From positions 90,968,229 through 91,032,228 of the forward strand of contig BTPG01000006.1 in NCBI GenBank assembly GCA_036245525.1: a stretch of DNA of 64,000 nt, given 5' to 3'. How positions within the stretch are numbered: the first letter of the stretch is position 1; every line of letters starts with the position of its first letter. The notes under the pieces are model-generated. The model was not told the origin of the DNA and did no database searches. It saw only the letters and a list, made by a program, of their open reading frames with translations. The position numbers and the translations under genes are program-made. Shown one piece after another: positions 9,133 to 20,329 of the stretch. The stretch comes from Semisulcospira habei (lineage: Eukaryota; Mollusca; Gastropoda; Semisulcospiridae).

Positions 9133-9300
9133 AAAAGAAGTACTCAACGGAGAAGAAACATGCTTAGAAAAGACAGTTACAACACAATTTATTAATATTT
9201 CAAAATAGACAAACAAACAAATATAGAGATCAGTCACTACTTATCTTCATTTATCGCAGAAGGAATGTGGCAACTGAAGGATGTGATGTAAAATAAAATA
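9133..9300 (-). mobile_element. Penelope-like element 3' end fragment
   Basis: AGAAACATGCTTAGAAAAGA ... AATTTATTAATATTTC ... GACAAACAAACAAA ... GAAGGAATGTGGCAACTGAA matches the outer 160 bp of the left Penelope arm (51035-51205) in the same orientation. No protein sequence remains. It interrupts the R2 array. Confidence 0.7.
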
Positions 9301-9670
9301 AAAGCTATTTTGATAAAATTGTAGTTATTACAAACTTTTCGATAAAATTTGGCACAAAGGTAGCTGATGATGATAAGACCTTCCTATGTATACTAATTTA
9401 GTCGACTCGTCGCAAAGGTCTAGGGTCATGGGGGTTTGGCAGATGTGTAAAAACTGATTACATTTTTAATTGGATTTTTCTGGTGCAGAAGCCATCTCTT
9501 TACTTATGGTCACAAATGTCACATGTGGTTCGGTTATACACATGAGCCATAAGGGCTTTGCCTTTCTTGTTAATATTTCTTGCCAAGGTAATGCAAAGCA
9601 AACTCTTTGATGCCCCAGGTGTGAAATTTTCTTGTACAGTGATTTTCTATAACTGTGCCAAGTTAACCTT
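9301..9670 (+). repeat. Diverged R2 repeat sequence
   Basis: Retains the GATGATAAGACCT and CAAAGGTCTAGGGTCA blocks and a CACATGAGCCATAAGGGC block also seen near 21955 and 31130. No gene seen. Confidence 0.5.
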
Positions 9671-10061
9671 TATTTTCTCAAAATCATTACCGACGGCATT
9701 ACTACTAGGAATGCTTCGCTTAGCTTAGCAATTTTAGCCCCAAAAAAACTTGTGTACCTCACCGCCAGGGAGGCGACTCACGGGGGCCCTTACCCAGATA
9801 CCCCGAGTAGCCTCGCCTGTGGCGCGCTCACCGTTTCCCACCAGTCTCTTCGCTTAGCTCACCAAAACAGGCCGTGTGCATCTCGGGTGCTCTGGCTGGG
9901 GATGGTGGGATTACCGTTGTGTGCACTGGATTTACGTTGGATTACTTGTGTTAGGATATTTCATGAACGTGTGGTGCTTTGTGTAGTGTGGGGATTATAT
10001 TACCTATGTTTTCTGTGGATTACTTGGTGTTGGGTCTCTGTGGGATTTCTGGTCTCGAGCC

Positions 10062-10069
10062 ATGACAAG
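10062..10069 (+). pseudogene. DIRS C gag first exon
   Basis: ATG ACA AG before a GTAAAG donor; the 146-nt intron ends TTTTGTTACAG at 10215. Splicing restores the frame into the conserved cysteine motif, with the same phase (2) as in B and D. The exon is shorter than in B and D, so the real start may be different. Confidence 0.5.
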
Positions 10070-10215
10070 GTAAAGCTTCAGTTACTGCCTCCAGCCAGCT
10101 GCGACCAGGCGGCGGCGGTGACTGGGCGGTTATGTGTGCAAGCCTGACTGGGAGCGCGGACCCTCTTAGGAGGCTCCCCGTCCTCACTCCGGCCTTTTTC
10201 TGTCTTTTGTTACAG

Positions 10216-12630
10216 TGCTCAGGTTCGGACCTGCACCAAGTGTGGCGGCTTCCAGTGGCCTAGCGACGTCCATGATGTCTGCCTACCCTGCTCGGGCTGC
10301 TCCTCCAGTCGGACATGCAACAAGTGCGCGACTTGGGAGGAAGAGCGATGGTCGCAGCTGTAGGTGTTTTACTGGAGAGAAAGACCGGCGCCGTTCAGAC
10401 AGCCGACCACTATGGCAGCCACGACAGCCATGACAGGCTTGCAGAGAAAGGCAGTTTCGGACATTGTGGGCTTGTCGGCGCGAAAAAGGGACCTGCTGGC
10501 CCCGCCGGTGCCTCGGACAGTGCTGCTCCGCCCTGAGCAGATGAAAGAGCCTATTAGCAGCAAACGGGACTTGCCCCCCAGTCAAGCCTTGGCAACCAAG
10601 AGCTCCACCCCCGCCTCTCCAAGGCCTGGGATACTAGGCATGTGTCGGCATATGGAGCTCGGTCCCCCCGCAGTAAGGATGTTGGGCGAGTTATTCACCC
10701 TCCAGGTGAGAGAGAGAGAGAACCCAAGCAGCAGAAGCGGGGGACCCCCCCCCCCTCTGAGAGGTTAGTGTCCTCTACCACTGCAACCACCAGCGCCGTC
10801 ACCGGGCCGCGTCTAGGATGCGCCTCTCAGGGAGGGAGAGGAATGCTAGCCACCGAATGGACAGGCCACAGGCCCACGTTTCGGGCACATGGGGCGGAGA
10901 ACGAACACACAGGCGAGATATGGTTCTCTGACAGGGCAATGATATTGGGACCGAAGATCCCCCCTCACCCCCAGTGAGGACGGACGTTTGGTCAACCGAT
11001 CCAGCCGACGGGACGTGCTTCCCCGTCGTGATCGGACCCCCAGAACACCTCTTAGGAGCTTGGAGGGGGGCACCCAGCGGTCTCGGCCCCTCGACGCTCG
11101 GGGGCGGAAGCGCCGCGACCAACTAGATCTCCCCTACAGGACGGTAGAGATGGAACCTTACGCAGACGAGATGAGCGTCTTCCACGAACAGAGTCGGTGC
11201 GCAGCAGACACCACTCGCGATGGGAAGACTCATCTTCCCTCTCCTCCTCCACGAACCGCCGGACGGATCAAGTATTTGGCAGCGGCGGACCGTTTCGCGA
11301 CATCGGGCTACTGCACCCTCCAGGACCAGCCCTTCGTCCGTCCGGACAGCCAAGGATGGGCCTACGTTGTGGCCTTGGTGCCCTCGAAGCCGACGCAGGA
11401 GCCACTCAGGTAGCAGCCACGGTACGCAAGCATTTCCCCCTCGATGCTTACCCGGCCCCCCTCGGCGGTCTTCGACTGTTACTGGATATTCGTCAGTCCT
11501 CTCTGCGTGGTCGACGTATAGGCCTCCGGCTCCTCCTCTTACGCGGGCCCCGATGGACGACGAGGAGGTGCTCAGTCTTCACCCAGAGGATTCGTTGTCA
11601 GCATTGGGCATAAGCGACGTTCCCCATCTTCGCCCAGCAACCCTCCATCGTCTCCTGCCTCGGCATTCGGAGCGGCGCCAACCGGGCATGTTCGCCGCTC
11701 CTTGGATGAGGCGTCCCGGCTCATCGCATCCTTCCTTCCCCTGGAGTGCTGCCCCCCGTCTTCGCCCCCTAAGAGGAAGGCTTCGGCGATGGTCGACGTG
11801 CCCCGGCAACCCAAGCGATTCAAGTCCCTGCCTCAACTTCCGGGCTTCAGGGACCTAGCAGAGGCTTTCTCAGTGCGCCTGCAACAGGATGACTTCGGGA
11901 GTCAGGGCTTCTTCTTGGACTCCCAGTGGCTGGCGGGGATAGATATCAGCTTTCGCCAGGATTGGTATGCAGGTCACTCCCAGGCTTTTTCCTGTCCTCT
12001 TCCGGCTGTGGACAAGGAGGCATTGGCACAGACAGGGACACTCCGCGGCCATCGGACGCAGGTATCAAGAGCCATGGACAAGACGGCGTCCTTCGCCCGC
12101 AACTCATTGGCGTGCACGGGATTCCTCGAGATGGCGACGCAATCTGTAGTTAAGTTCCCGGAGAACACCTGGATCTCTCCGCTTCGGCACAGCTGCGAGA
12201 TGTGCACGCGGTGCTAGTGGCAGCGAATAGGGCGGCGTACCACTCCTCGGCTAACTCCGTGGCAGGGGCGGTCAACTGCGACCTCCTGCGTCGAGACGAC
12301 CTGCTCAGGCGTTGCCCCGCACTCCCAGCTTCGGTTAAGATGCAACTGCGCTAGGCACCTTTCGGCGGGGAGCTGTTGTTCGGACCAACGTGGCAGAAGG
12401 TGAAGGAATCGACAAAGGAACTCTGGCCAGCCTCAGCAGGATCCGGTTCCTCTTGCTTTCAGTTGACCCGCAGAGCCGTGGGTCGCGCCCTGCGTTTCAC
12501 CAGATCCTCCGCCTCCCGGCCCCCTAGGGGTCATGGTGGCTCTTGTTCCCTTCCCGTGCGCTCGCGCGCTTTCCCCGCACCCTCCCTACCTGGGCCAGCG
12601 GCGCCCGGAACACGCCTTTACCACAGCTGA
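10216..12630 (+). pseudogene. DIRS C gag-like ORF, degenerate
   Basis: Begins with the cysteine motif (CTKCGGF, CLPCSGC, CNKCATW), then hits TAG at 10360-10362 where B has a Trp codon. Later frames scatter, but 11702-12217 preserves the gag core: KRFKSLPQLPGF, RQDWYAGHSQAFSCPLP, AMDKTASFARNSLACTGF. The RS-rich middle is broken by frameshifts. It ends where the DNA transposon is inserted; the remaining pol part resumes at about 15600. Confidence 0.8.
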
Positions 12631-13131
12631 CACTTAGTTCGCTTCAGGCTGCCAGAGAGATAAGGCGCGGCGAGGTCACATTCCACTGTCGCTCGCTCAT
12701 TCTATTTATATCGCTCTTGCAACTGAGCAGTGTACAGCGTGTCCGGCGCTCTGCGCTATAACAACTACCTACACGTTTGTATTCATAACACATCTCGGCC
12801 TAAAGTGACTGTTGTGAAAGCAACATCGTTCAAAAGATGAAGATTTCACCTACACACTGATACCAAACATGACAACATTACGACTTACACTTGTGTAGCA
12901 GATTATGGTGAAAATAAAGAGAACGAGAATTTGTTGATGTATGATGCCGGTGTTTGTTGTGAAATTGACAAAGTTCCCACAGCTATAACAGGAAGACGTA
13001 ACTTTTCCCAATGAAACACACTTGCACGCATAAGGGTCAGCATGCCTACAGTAAGTATCACTTACCAGATTTTCGCTACGCGCTGGGGGATGGAAGCAGG
13101 AGGGTGGTTAATGAGGTCACTGACAAGTGTC
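12631..13131. repeat. Left terminal inverted repeat of RAG1-N-like transposon
   Basis: Matches 15097-15592 inverted, with scattered differences. Shared blocks include CATTCTATTTATATCGC, GTTATAGCGCAGAG-type and GGGTCAGCATGCCTACAGTA. Homology fades after GGTTAATGAGGTCACTGACA. Confidence 0.9.
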
Positions 13132-13293
13132 GACAGACAAGTACCAGGCGCCTGCCTTAGTACACTCCCGGCCGAATCGGGGAAAGTGAGGGCTTAGTTA
13201 CACGGATACTATTGAGGAGATAGTCACGTTTCTTTCTCGGGAAATAGTGTAACACTAACAGTGAACCGTGTACATGTACTTTTGATTTAACTT

Positions 13294-14946
13294 TTGATCA
13301 TGATGGAGTCTGATGAAACGCATACAGTCTGTGTACACACAGGTGTGTTCCATGCACTGCGACTAAATGCATTGTGCAGAATATGTGGCGGGAGATCACA
13401 AAAGAAACACAGTGATAAAAAGTCATATCTTTGTATCAAATATGAACACTTAATCCACAAGTGTTATGGAATTAATATCCAGGAAGACAAAGACCTGATG
13501 CACTCCAAAACACTGTGTAGTAGTTGCTATAGTCGGATGAAACGGATAGACTCTGAAACACGTGTGTCTGTGGAGACAACGCGAAATGCGGCGTCTGATA
13601 TTGCCTCATCACAACACATTTGGACCATGTTCGATCCAAATACGAGTGTTGAAGAATGTGTCGCGTGCGTTCATTTCATGCAGCTAGGTAAAGGAGGATG
13701 ACCAGCGAAGGGTGCACATGGGAAGAAACGACCGTTTCGATCTGTGGAATGTCACAGTGACACTCATAACACTGACACTAATAACAGCACTAATGAAGGT
13801 GATAGTGGTATACAAGTTTTCATTCCCGCGATGTCTACTCCCCGTAAAACGCCATGCAAAGTCGATGCTCAAACGTCGCCGTTACAAAGAGTGTGGACCC
13901 CATCTCCACCAGCCAAGCGGACGCATGAAATAGCCATTTCACCCATTGAAAAAACGGGTGTCGATATAGCCACATCTCCACATATCAAACGACCCAGCCT
14001 TCGACCTGTCCAGGAACTGCACATGCCATTGACAAAGGAGGAAGAAAAATATCAGACGGCACTAAACCGCACAATGCTTAATGAATCAGCTGATGCCACA
14101 ATCCGTTGCAAGACTCGAGGACAGCCTTTGTATTTTATGCACATACCAAAACCAAGAAAACCAACAACAGGGGCATCATCAGCCGTAATACGAAGAAGGT
14201 CTAAGGTATTAGCCCGTGCTAGAGCAAATATGTCTGGCGGATCAGAAATGGATGAAGCTGAACAAATAACTGACGAGTTAAGACGAGAAAGAAATGAAAA
14301 AATGACTGCAATATTAGACAGAGCAGGCCATAGGCGATCCGTGTATGTCTGTAGAAAACAGGGTATTGCTCTGAGAACCAATCTAGGATTAAGCTGGTCC
14401 AAGTACAGAACATACAAACGCTTCATGAGAAGTATTGGTGTCAAACTTGAAAGTGAAAGAAAGGAAAGACAGACCCAGAAAGAAGCGCTCTGTGGCACAG
14501 TGACCATTGAACAAAAGAATCTGACTTTTGAAAACAAAGTAACAAACAAGAAAGAAAGCCAGAAAACGCCTGTCGCCTACATAGAGGATCTCACACATTT
14601 TGTTCCTGAACTGCTTGACAAGTTTGAAGCTGCAAATCTTCTTGAATGGCATGAACAAATACCAAATGATGAAATTTGGATAAAACTAGGAGGTGATCAT
14701 GGCGGTAACAGTTATAAAACAATGCTTCAAGTTGCTAATCTCCAAAACCCTAACTCTAAACACAATACGTTTTTGGTGTGTATGGCTAACTGTAAAGACA
14801 GTCATGAAAATCTTCAAACAATTTTGCAGCCGTTTAAAGAGCAGGTGTCACTTCTCCAAACCATGAAATGGAAAGAAAAACAGATACGTGTATTTCTGTT
14901 TGGTGATTACGATTTTCTCGTCAAACTCTTTGGTGCTTTTGTCTAG
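13294..14946 (+). pseudogene. RAG1-N/DDE-like transposase, one stop, C-terminus missing
   Basis: One frame from about 13300 to 14946, interrupted only by TGA at 13699-13701 inside KGG*PAKG, where GGRP would be expected (CGA to TGA). The N-terminus has the zinc pattern LCRICGG ... CIKYEHLIHKCYGI ... LCSSCYSRMKR, like the cysteine/histidine part of RAG1 before its RING. The C-terminal part has LGGDHGGNSYK, LQNPNSKHNT and VFLFGDYDFLVKLFGA, which I read as the first two acidic catalytic sites of a DDE transposase. The expected following segment with a CLWC-type motif and the last acidic residue is absent; the frame stops and the right repeat starts 150 bp later. Function: cut-and-paste transposition in the parent family; inactive here. 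Confidence 0.82.
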
Positions 14947-15096
14947 TGTGTCAGCAAATGTGCTGAACCGCAAGGTATATTTAAAAACACTGTTGAATAC
15001 TGTGACCTGTGATGGACTAATCGGATTTTAGTACACGGAGGGCATTAGCAGTCTGTGGAATACCGGGACTACGGGCGAGAAATGCCACAACGCGAC

Positions 15097-15592
15097 CTGT
15101 CAGTGACCTCATTAACCACCCTCCTGCTTCCGTCCCCCAGCGCGTAGCGAAAATCCGGTAAGTGATACTTACTGTAGGCATGCTGACCCTTATGCGTGCA
15201 AGTGTGTTTCGTTGGGAAAAGTTACGTCTTCGTGTTATGGCTGTGGGAACTTTGTCAATTTCACAACAAACACCGACATCATACATCAACAAATTCTCGT
15301 TCTCTTTATTTTCACCATAATCTGCTACACAAGTGTAAGTCGTAATGTTGTCATGTTTGGTATCGGTATGTAGGTAAGAATTTCAACTTTTGAACGATGC
15401 TACTTTCACAACAGTCACTTTAGGCTGAGATGTGTTATGAATACAAACGTGTAGGTAGTTGTTATAGCGCAGAGCTCCGGACACGCTGTATACAGCTCAG
15501 TTGCAAGTGCGATATAAATAGAATGAGTGAGCGAGAGGGTAATTTGACCTCGCTGCGCCTTATCTCTCTGGCCGCCTGAAGCGAACTAAGTG
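15097..15592. repeat. Right terminal inverted repeat of RAG1-N-like transposon
   Basis: Inverted partner of 12631-13131. Ends GCGAACTAAGTG at 15592. Confidence 0.9.
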
Positions 15593-15599
15593 CTACGCG

Positions 15600-16425
15600 C
15601 AAGCACTGGCTGGTAAAGCCGTGGGAAGCGAGGGCGCGGCCGGGCTCGCTGACCTGCCACTCGCCCTCACGCCAACTCCTGTAGGGTCTCCGGTCGGTGG
15701 GAGACTAGCTCTCTACAGCAGCGCATGGCACCGGCTGTTTCAGGATGACCCTTGGATTCTATCGACCATCACGGAGGGGCTGAGAGTCTCCTTTCAGTCT
15801 CCCCCTCCTTTGTGACACTCCCCCTTGTGGACTCGGGTGCTGGGGGATTGGGACAAGGCGGCAGTGCTGCATGACGAGGTGTTGGCCCTTCTACAGAAGG
15901 AGGCCACAGAGGTGGTCGACCGGCAAGACTCCCCAGCCTTCTTCAGTCGGCTCTTCCTCGTTCCCAAGCCTGGAGGCAAGTGGCGACCGGTAATAGACCT
16001 CTCAGCGCTAAACAAGTACATTTTGGCCCTGTGCTTCCGGATGGAGACAGCCAGAGCCCTGCGGGCGGTGGTGCAACCCCAGGATTTTGCCGTGAGCCTC
16101 AACCTAGCGGACATGTATCTTCACGTACCCATACACCCGTCGTCGTGGCAGTATCTGCGCTTCCCCTTCCACGGGGTGGTGTATCAGTTTCGGGCCCTTC
16201 TGTTCGGACTCAACCTCAGCCCGTGGGCCTTCAACAGGATCATAGATGGAGTAGTGTCCAGATTCTGACGGTCGGCCTCCAGCCCAACCTCCAACTACCT
16301 GGATGACCTGCTCCTCCGGAACCAGACTGTGAAAGTGTTTGAGGAAGACAGAGATGTCCTGCTGACACTGCTCCGCCGGCTCGGGTTCCTCGTCAACGGA
16401 GGCCGATCTCACTCGGTGCTTCCCT
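15600..16425 (+). pseudogene. DIRS C reverse transcriptase fragment
   Basis: Resumes the element after the transposon: SPVGGRLALYSSAW, SFQSPPPL followed by TGA at 15813-15815, then an open frame (15825-16268) with LFLVPKPGGKWRPVIDLSAL, LADMYLHVP and FGLNLSPWAF. TGA at 16266 precedes SNYLDDLLLRNQ. The match to B stops at about 16425, directly before the internal complementary region, so the rest of pol and the recombinase were deleted. Confidence 0.85.
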
Positions 16426-16428
16426 AGT

Positions 16429-16517
16429 AGTAATGCCGTCGGTAATGATTTTGTGAAAATAAATGAATTTTTCTCGAAAATGTATTTTTTCGAAAAATAC
16501 TTACCGACGGCATTACT
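16429..16517. repeat. Internal complementary region of DIRS C
   Basis: Left half is the reverse complement of the left outer end (9671-9712). Right half is the reverse complement of the right outer end (16720-16773). It carries the C-specific core GCCGTCGGTAA, so it changed together with the termini. Confidence 0.9.
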
Positions 16518-16774
16518 CGGAGGTCCCTCCCGCCTTCCCCGCTTGCTGCAGTAGAGCTAAGACTCAGAGACTGGCGGGAAACGGTGAGCGTGCCACCGGA
16601 TAGAGAGAGAGGGGAGGCTACTCGGGGTATCTGGGTAAGTCGCCTCCCTGGTTGTGAGCTACACGAGTTTTTTTTGTGGCTAAAATTGCTAAGCTAAGCA
16701 AAGCATTAATTCTAATAGTAATGCCGTCGGTAAGTATTTTTCAGAAAAATACATTTTAGAGAAAAATTCATTTC

Positions 16775-16965
16775 ACTGCTGAGAACAAGTGTACAGGATC
16801 CAACTGCAAGAGACGTAGATCCCAATGAATGCAGGGGCTCAGGAGGATCTATGCCTTTTGCTGAGACCAATTTGTATCCATGTTTCTTGGACGGTTATGG
16901 CTTTTAGTCATTGAATAAACAAAAATTTCAGAAACAATGTATGTCAGGGTAGGGGTTAAGAAGAA
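16775..16965 (-). mobile_element. MITE-2 copy
   Basis: Matches 1307-1523 inverted (AACTGCAAGAGACGTAGATC, GGGGCTCAGGAGGATCTATG) and ends AGGGTAGGGGTTAA. Its left end was lost or hidden at the DIRS C boundary. Confidence 0.6.
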
Positions 16966-17101
16966 CTGCTCCTAGTCCTATTTGAACAATTCTGCACCTA
17001 GGGTAATTTGCCCCTGAAATGAACTTCAAAATGTGGAAGTTCACAATGTGAATAAGATATATCTCTTGCATTTGTCAGCTTGATGTATGTGACTTTTTCA
17101 G

Positions 17102-17225
17102 GCTTGCATCATCATGTCCCGTGCTAGTGGAAAAACGGAGAGAATTGCAGTCATCGGTGTCATAGTTACATTCCACTTGCTGTTTCTCCTGTACCTGCAC
17201 TTTGCGTACCACTCGGTCGTAGAAG
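17102..17225 (+). CDS. YIPF3: YIPF3 internal exon
   Basis: A 124-nt exon between acceptor GACTTTTTCAG (to 17101) and donor GTGAGA (from 17226). It starts in phase 0 and ends in phase 1, encoding 41 residues with a hydrophobic span ending FLLYLHFAYHSVVEG-type sequence. This matches the last membrane segment and following loop of YIPF3. The start phase fits the exon at 843-965 and the end phase fits the exon at 20927. Confidence 0.9.
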
Positions 17226-17322
17226 GTGAGAAGAAAAGCTGCGTCTGGCCGCAGTTTTCAGACGTCTCTGTGCTAGACTGAAAATGCTAAGATATAATGG
17301 GTCGGGTTTGAAACTTTAACTC

Positions 17323-17460
17323 TTAACCCATTTAGCCTTGAGTCGCTACAGCAGGAGATGGATTGACTATGATAATTCAAGGGTAGTGCCACATTAGCTT
17401 GGCGCCTGCAGGCGCCAAGCTAATCTGGCACTACCCTTGAATTATTGTCAATCCATCTCC
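17323..17460 (+). mobile_element. MITE-1 copy cut by RTE copy 1
   Basis: TTAACCCATTTAGCC start, hairpin tip at about 17408, then the right half stops after CCATCTCCT where the RTE-like 5' end begins. The missing right end was not found beyond the RTE copy. Confidence 0.8.
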
Positions 17461-20301
17461 TCCTCGCGCTGGGACCATATGGCGTTTAGGCGCATCCTCT
17501 GGGTAGTGGATAGGGGGTCACTCGCGAGAGGGGTGCCCCGAATGAAATAAGGTGCCGTGAACCAACATGGTCTAAGAGAAGGTGACCCCGACAGAAAAGC
17601 CCTGGTCCTCCTAGTAAGGGGGTTGGGCGTGGGGGTAGCTTCCCCACCCTGCAAATAAGGAAATGGCTACAAAAACGCCGACGAAAAGACCAACAGCAAT
17701 TCCTTTCCTAGAGGAGGAAGGTTCTTCTACCAGAAGATTTATGACGTCCTGTGGTGAAAGCAGGAAGTCTTCGGAAGCCACAGGACCGAGCCGCCTCTCT
17801 CTATCCATGGACACAACCATGGGCACATGGAATGTCAAGACTATGTACCAGAGCGGCAAGGCCGCCCAGATAGCAGCGGAAATGCAAAAGTACAACCTTT
17901 CCCTGCTAGGTATCGGTGAAGCCAGATAGAAGCAGCCTGGCCAGAAAAGGCTGTTAAGTGGGGGGGGGGGGGGGGATGATTCTGTATTCAGGTCATGCCC
18001 CCCATACAGAAGGAGTAGCATTCATGCTGTCACCAGTGGCACAGAGAGCGCTGATGGGCTGGGAACCTCTTGGGCCAAGAATTATCACAGCAGCCTTTAG
18101 AACCAAGAAAAAGATCAAGCTGAACGTCATCCAGTGTTATGCGCCCACTAATGACAGTGACGAGGAAGAGAAACAAGAGTTCTATGATCGACTCCAGAGT
18201 GCTGTGGACAACTGTGCGGAGCGAGACATCACCATCGTCATGGGCGATTTTAATGCCAAAATAGGGGAGGACAACACTGGATACGAAGAGGTGATGGGGA
18301 GACAGGGACTAGGGGAGATGAGTGAGAACGGGGAGAGGTTTGTAGACTTTTGTGCTCTAAACAGACTTGTCATTGGAGGCAGCATCTTCCCACACAGAAG
18401 AATACACAAAGCAACTTGGGTCTCACCTGACCATACTACAGAGAACCAAATAGACCATATCTGCATTAGCAAGAAATTTAGAAGATCCCTTCAAGATGTT
18501 CGAGTGAGGAGGGGAGCAGATGTCGCCTCAGACCACCATCTGCTTACCTTAAGAATAAGCTCAAGTCAAAGAAAAGCTGCACAGAGACAACAAGAAGACA
18601 GCGCTATAATGTAGGCCTCATGAGAGAGACTGGAGTGAGAGAAGAGTTCAAACTGGTGCTGTCCAACCGGTTTCAAGCGCTACAGGAGCTAGTAAATGAA
18701 GAGGAGGCGGTCACCACAGAGCAGCAGTGGAAGGCAGTTAGAGAGGCGCTGAACTCAACCTGCAAAGACACTGTAGGGTTCAGGAAACACCATCACAAGG
18801 ACTGGCTGTCGGCACAGACCTTCAAGAAGATAGAAGTGAGGAAGCAGAAGAAAGCAGTTGTCAACAACAGTCGCACAAGAGCAGCCAAAGCAAGGGCACA
18901 GGAGGAATACTCGGAAGCCAACCGCGAGGTGAAGAAGAGTATCAGGGCAGACAAGAGGGCCTACACAGACAGCCTGGCAGAAAAGGCAGCAGGCAGCGGC
19001 AACATGAAACAGCTCTACGACATTACCAGAAGATTGTCTGGCAAGTATGGCCATACAGAAAGACCAGTAAAAGAGAAAGAAGGCAAGCCTATTGCAGACA
19101 GAGCAAACCCAACTCGACAGATGGGCCGAGTATTTTGAAGAGTTACTGAACAGACCCAGCCCACCTGACCCCCCAGACATCCAGCCAGCAGAGACCGACC
19201 TACCCATCAGCTGTGACAGACCCAGCCGGGAAGAGATCAGAAGGGCAGTGGCATTTTTGAAGAACGGCAAAGCAGCAGGGCCAGATGGCATCCCAGCGGA
19301 GTCTCTGAAAGCAGACCTAGAGACAACAGTAGAGATGCTGTACCCACTGTTTGGAAAGATCTGGGAAGAGGAGGTGATGCCGGCTGACTGGAAGGAGAGG
19401 TACCTAATCAATCTTCTCAAGAAAGGCGACCTCAACTACAGAGGAATCGCCTTGCTGTCAGTACCAGGAAAGGTCTTCAACAGGATCATCCTGGAGAGAA
19501 TGAAAAGCTCCGTTGACCCCCAGCTGAGAGACCAGCAAGCAGGATTCAGGAAAAAGCGATCATGTACAGACCAGATTGCCACTCTCCGCATCATCGTGGA
19601 ACAGTCTCTGAAGTGGAGCTCCCCGCTGTACGTCAACTTTGTGGATTACGAGAAAGCATTTGACAGCGTGGACCGAGAGACTCTGTGGAAACTCCTACGA
19701 CACTACGGTGTACCCACAAAGCTCGTCCGCCTGATCAAGAGCAGCTATGATGGCATGACATGTCGCGTGATCCACGAAGGGCAGTTCACCAGAGAGCTCC
19801 AGGTCAGAACTGGTGTCAGGCAGGGGTGTCTGCTGTCTCCGTTCCTCTTCCTACTGGCCATAGACTGGGTCATGAAGATGACCACAGAGCACAGACGAAG
19901 TGGAATACAGTGGACACTGGACACAGCTTGACGACCTCGATTTTGAAGACGACTTGGCATTACTGTCCCACACTCATCAACAAATGCAGGACAAGACCAC
20001 GAGGCTTGCTGACATCTCGTCCCAAGTGGGCCTCACCATTCACAAACAGAAAACAAAGACAATGAGGCTGAACGCAACCAGGGAAGAACCAGTCTTGCTT
20101 GCTGGCACCCCGTTGGAGGAGGTGGAGTCCTTCACCTATCTCGGGAGCATCATAGACAAAAAAGGCGGCACTGATGCAGATGTCAGAGCACGAATCGGTA
20201 AAGCCAGAGCAGCCTTTCTCCAGTTGAAAAAAGTGTGGAGTTCCAGAGAGCTGTCACAACACACCAAAGTCCGGATTTTCAACTCCAACATAAAAGCAGT
20301 T
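17461..20301 (+). mobile_element. RTE-like non-LTR retrotransposon copy 1, 3' truncated
   Basis: Starts with the same 5' sequence as copy 2 (GCTGGGACCATA) and runs through endonuclease and reverse transcriptase, then stops at AAAAGCAGTT inside the RT ORF. An intact 5' end with a missing 3' end is opposite to normal target-primed truncation, so the 3' part was probably deleted after insertion. It lies in a YIPF3 intron in sense orientation. Confidence 0.85.
17663..20301 (+). pseudogene. RTE copy 1 endonuclease-reverse transcriptase, broken
   Basis: AP-endonuclease part: GTWNVKTMYQSG, then a TAG at 17926-17928 where copy 2 has Trp, a G-run with a small deletion near 17960, then VMGDFNAKIG and ASDHHLLT. 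The second frame runs on from about 18620 with RT motifs PDGIPAESLK, GFRKKRSCTDQ, NFVDYEKAFDSVD and VRQGCLLSPFLF. The catalytic FADDLA region reads FEDDLA at about 19950, an Ala-to-Glu change next to the two aspartates. The reading frame shifts at about 19110 and 19920. Confidence 0.85.
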
Positions 20302-20329
20302 TTCTGTAGTTTTCGTAATTTCAACACTT

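Larger units (their letters stand above)
12631..15592 (+). mobile_element. TIR DNA transposon with RAG1-N-like transposase
   Basis: A 2962-bp insertion in DIRS C, bounded by about 500-bp imperfect inverted repeats that both start CACTTAGTTCGCTTCAGGC. It carries one transposase ORF with a single stop and lacking its C-terminal third, so it is non-autonomous. The CAC start recalls RAG signal ends and Transib termini. The protein resembles the N-RAG-TP transposons described from the sea hare Aplysia, as I recall that work. I could not see a convincing target duplication (GCTGA at left, CTACG at right). Confidence 0.85.
9671..16773 (+). mobile_element. DIRS element C, second terminal-repeat family
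   Basis: Left end TTTTCTCAAAATCATTACCG, right end GAAAAATTCATTT; terminal core is TACCGACGGCATTACT in place of the TACCGATGACATGACT of A, B and D. It has inverted terminal repeats (about 9685-9860 and 16520-16735), an internal complementary region at 16429-16517, a degenerate gag, and an RT that stops shortly after YLDD. RNase H, methyltransferase-like and recombinase parts are deleted. A 2962-bp DNA transposon splits it at 12630/15593. Non-autonomous now. Confidence 0.88.

Noticed and set aside
12626..15597. A 5-bp target duplication around the RAG1-N-like transposon
   Set aside because: The flanks GCTGA and CTACG do not match; I would not claim a duplication without an empty site.
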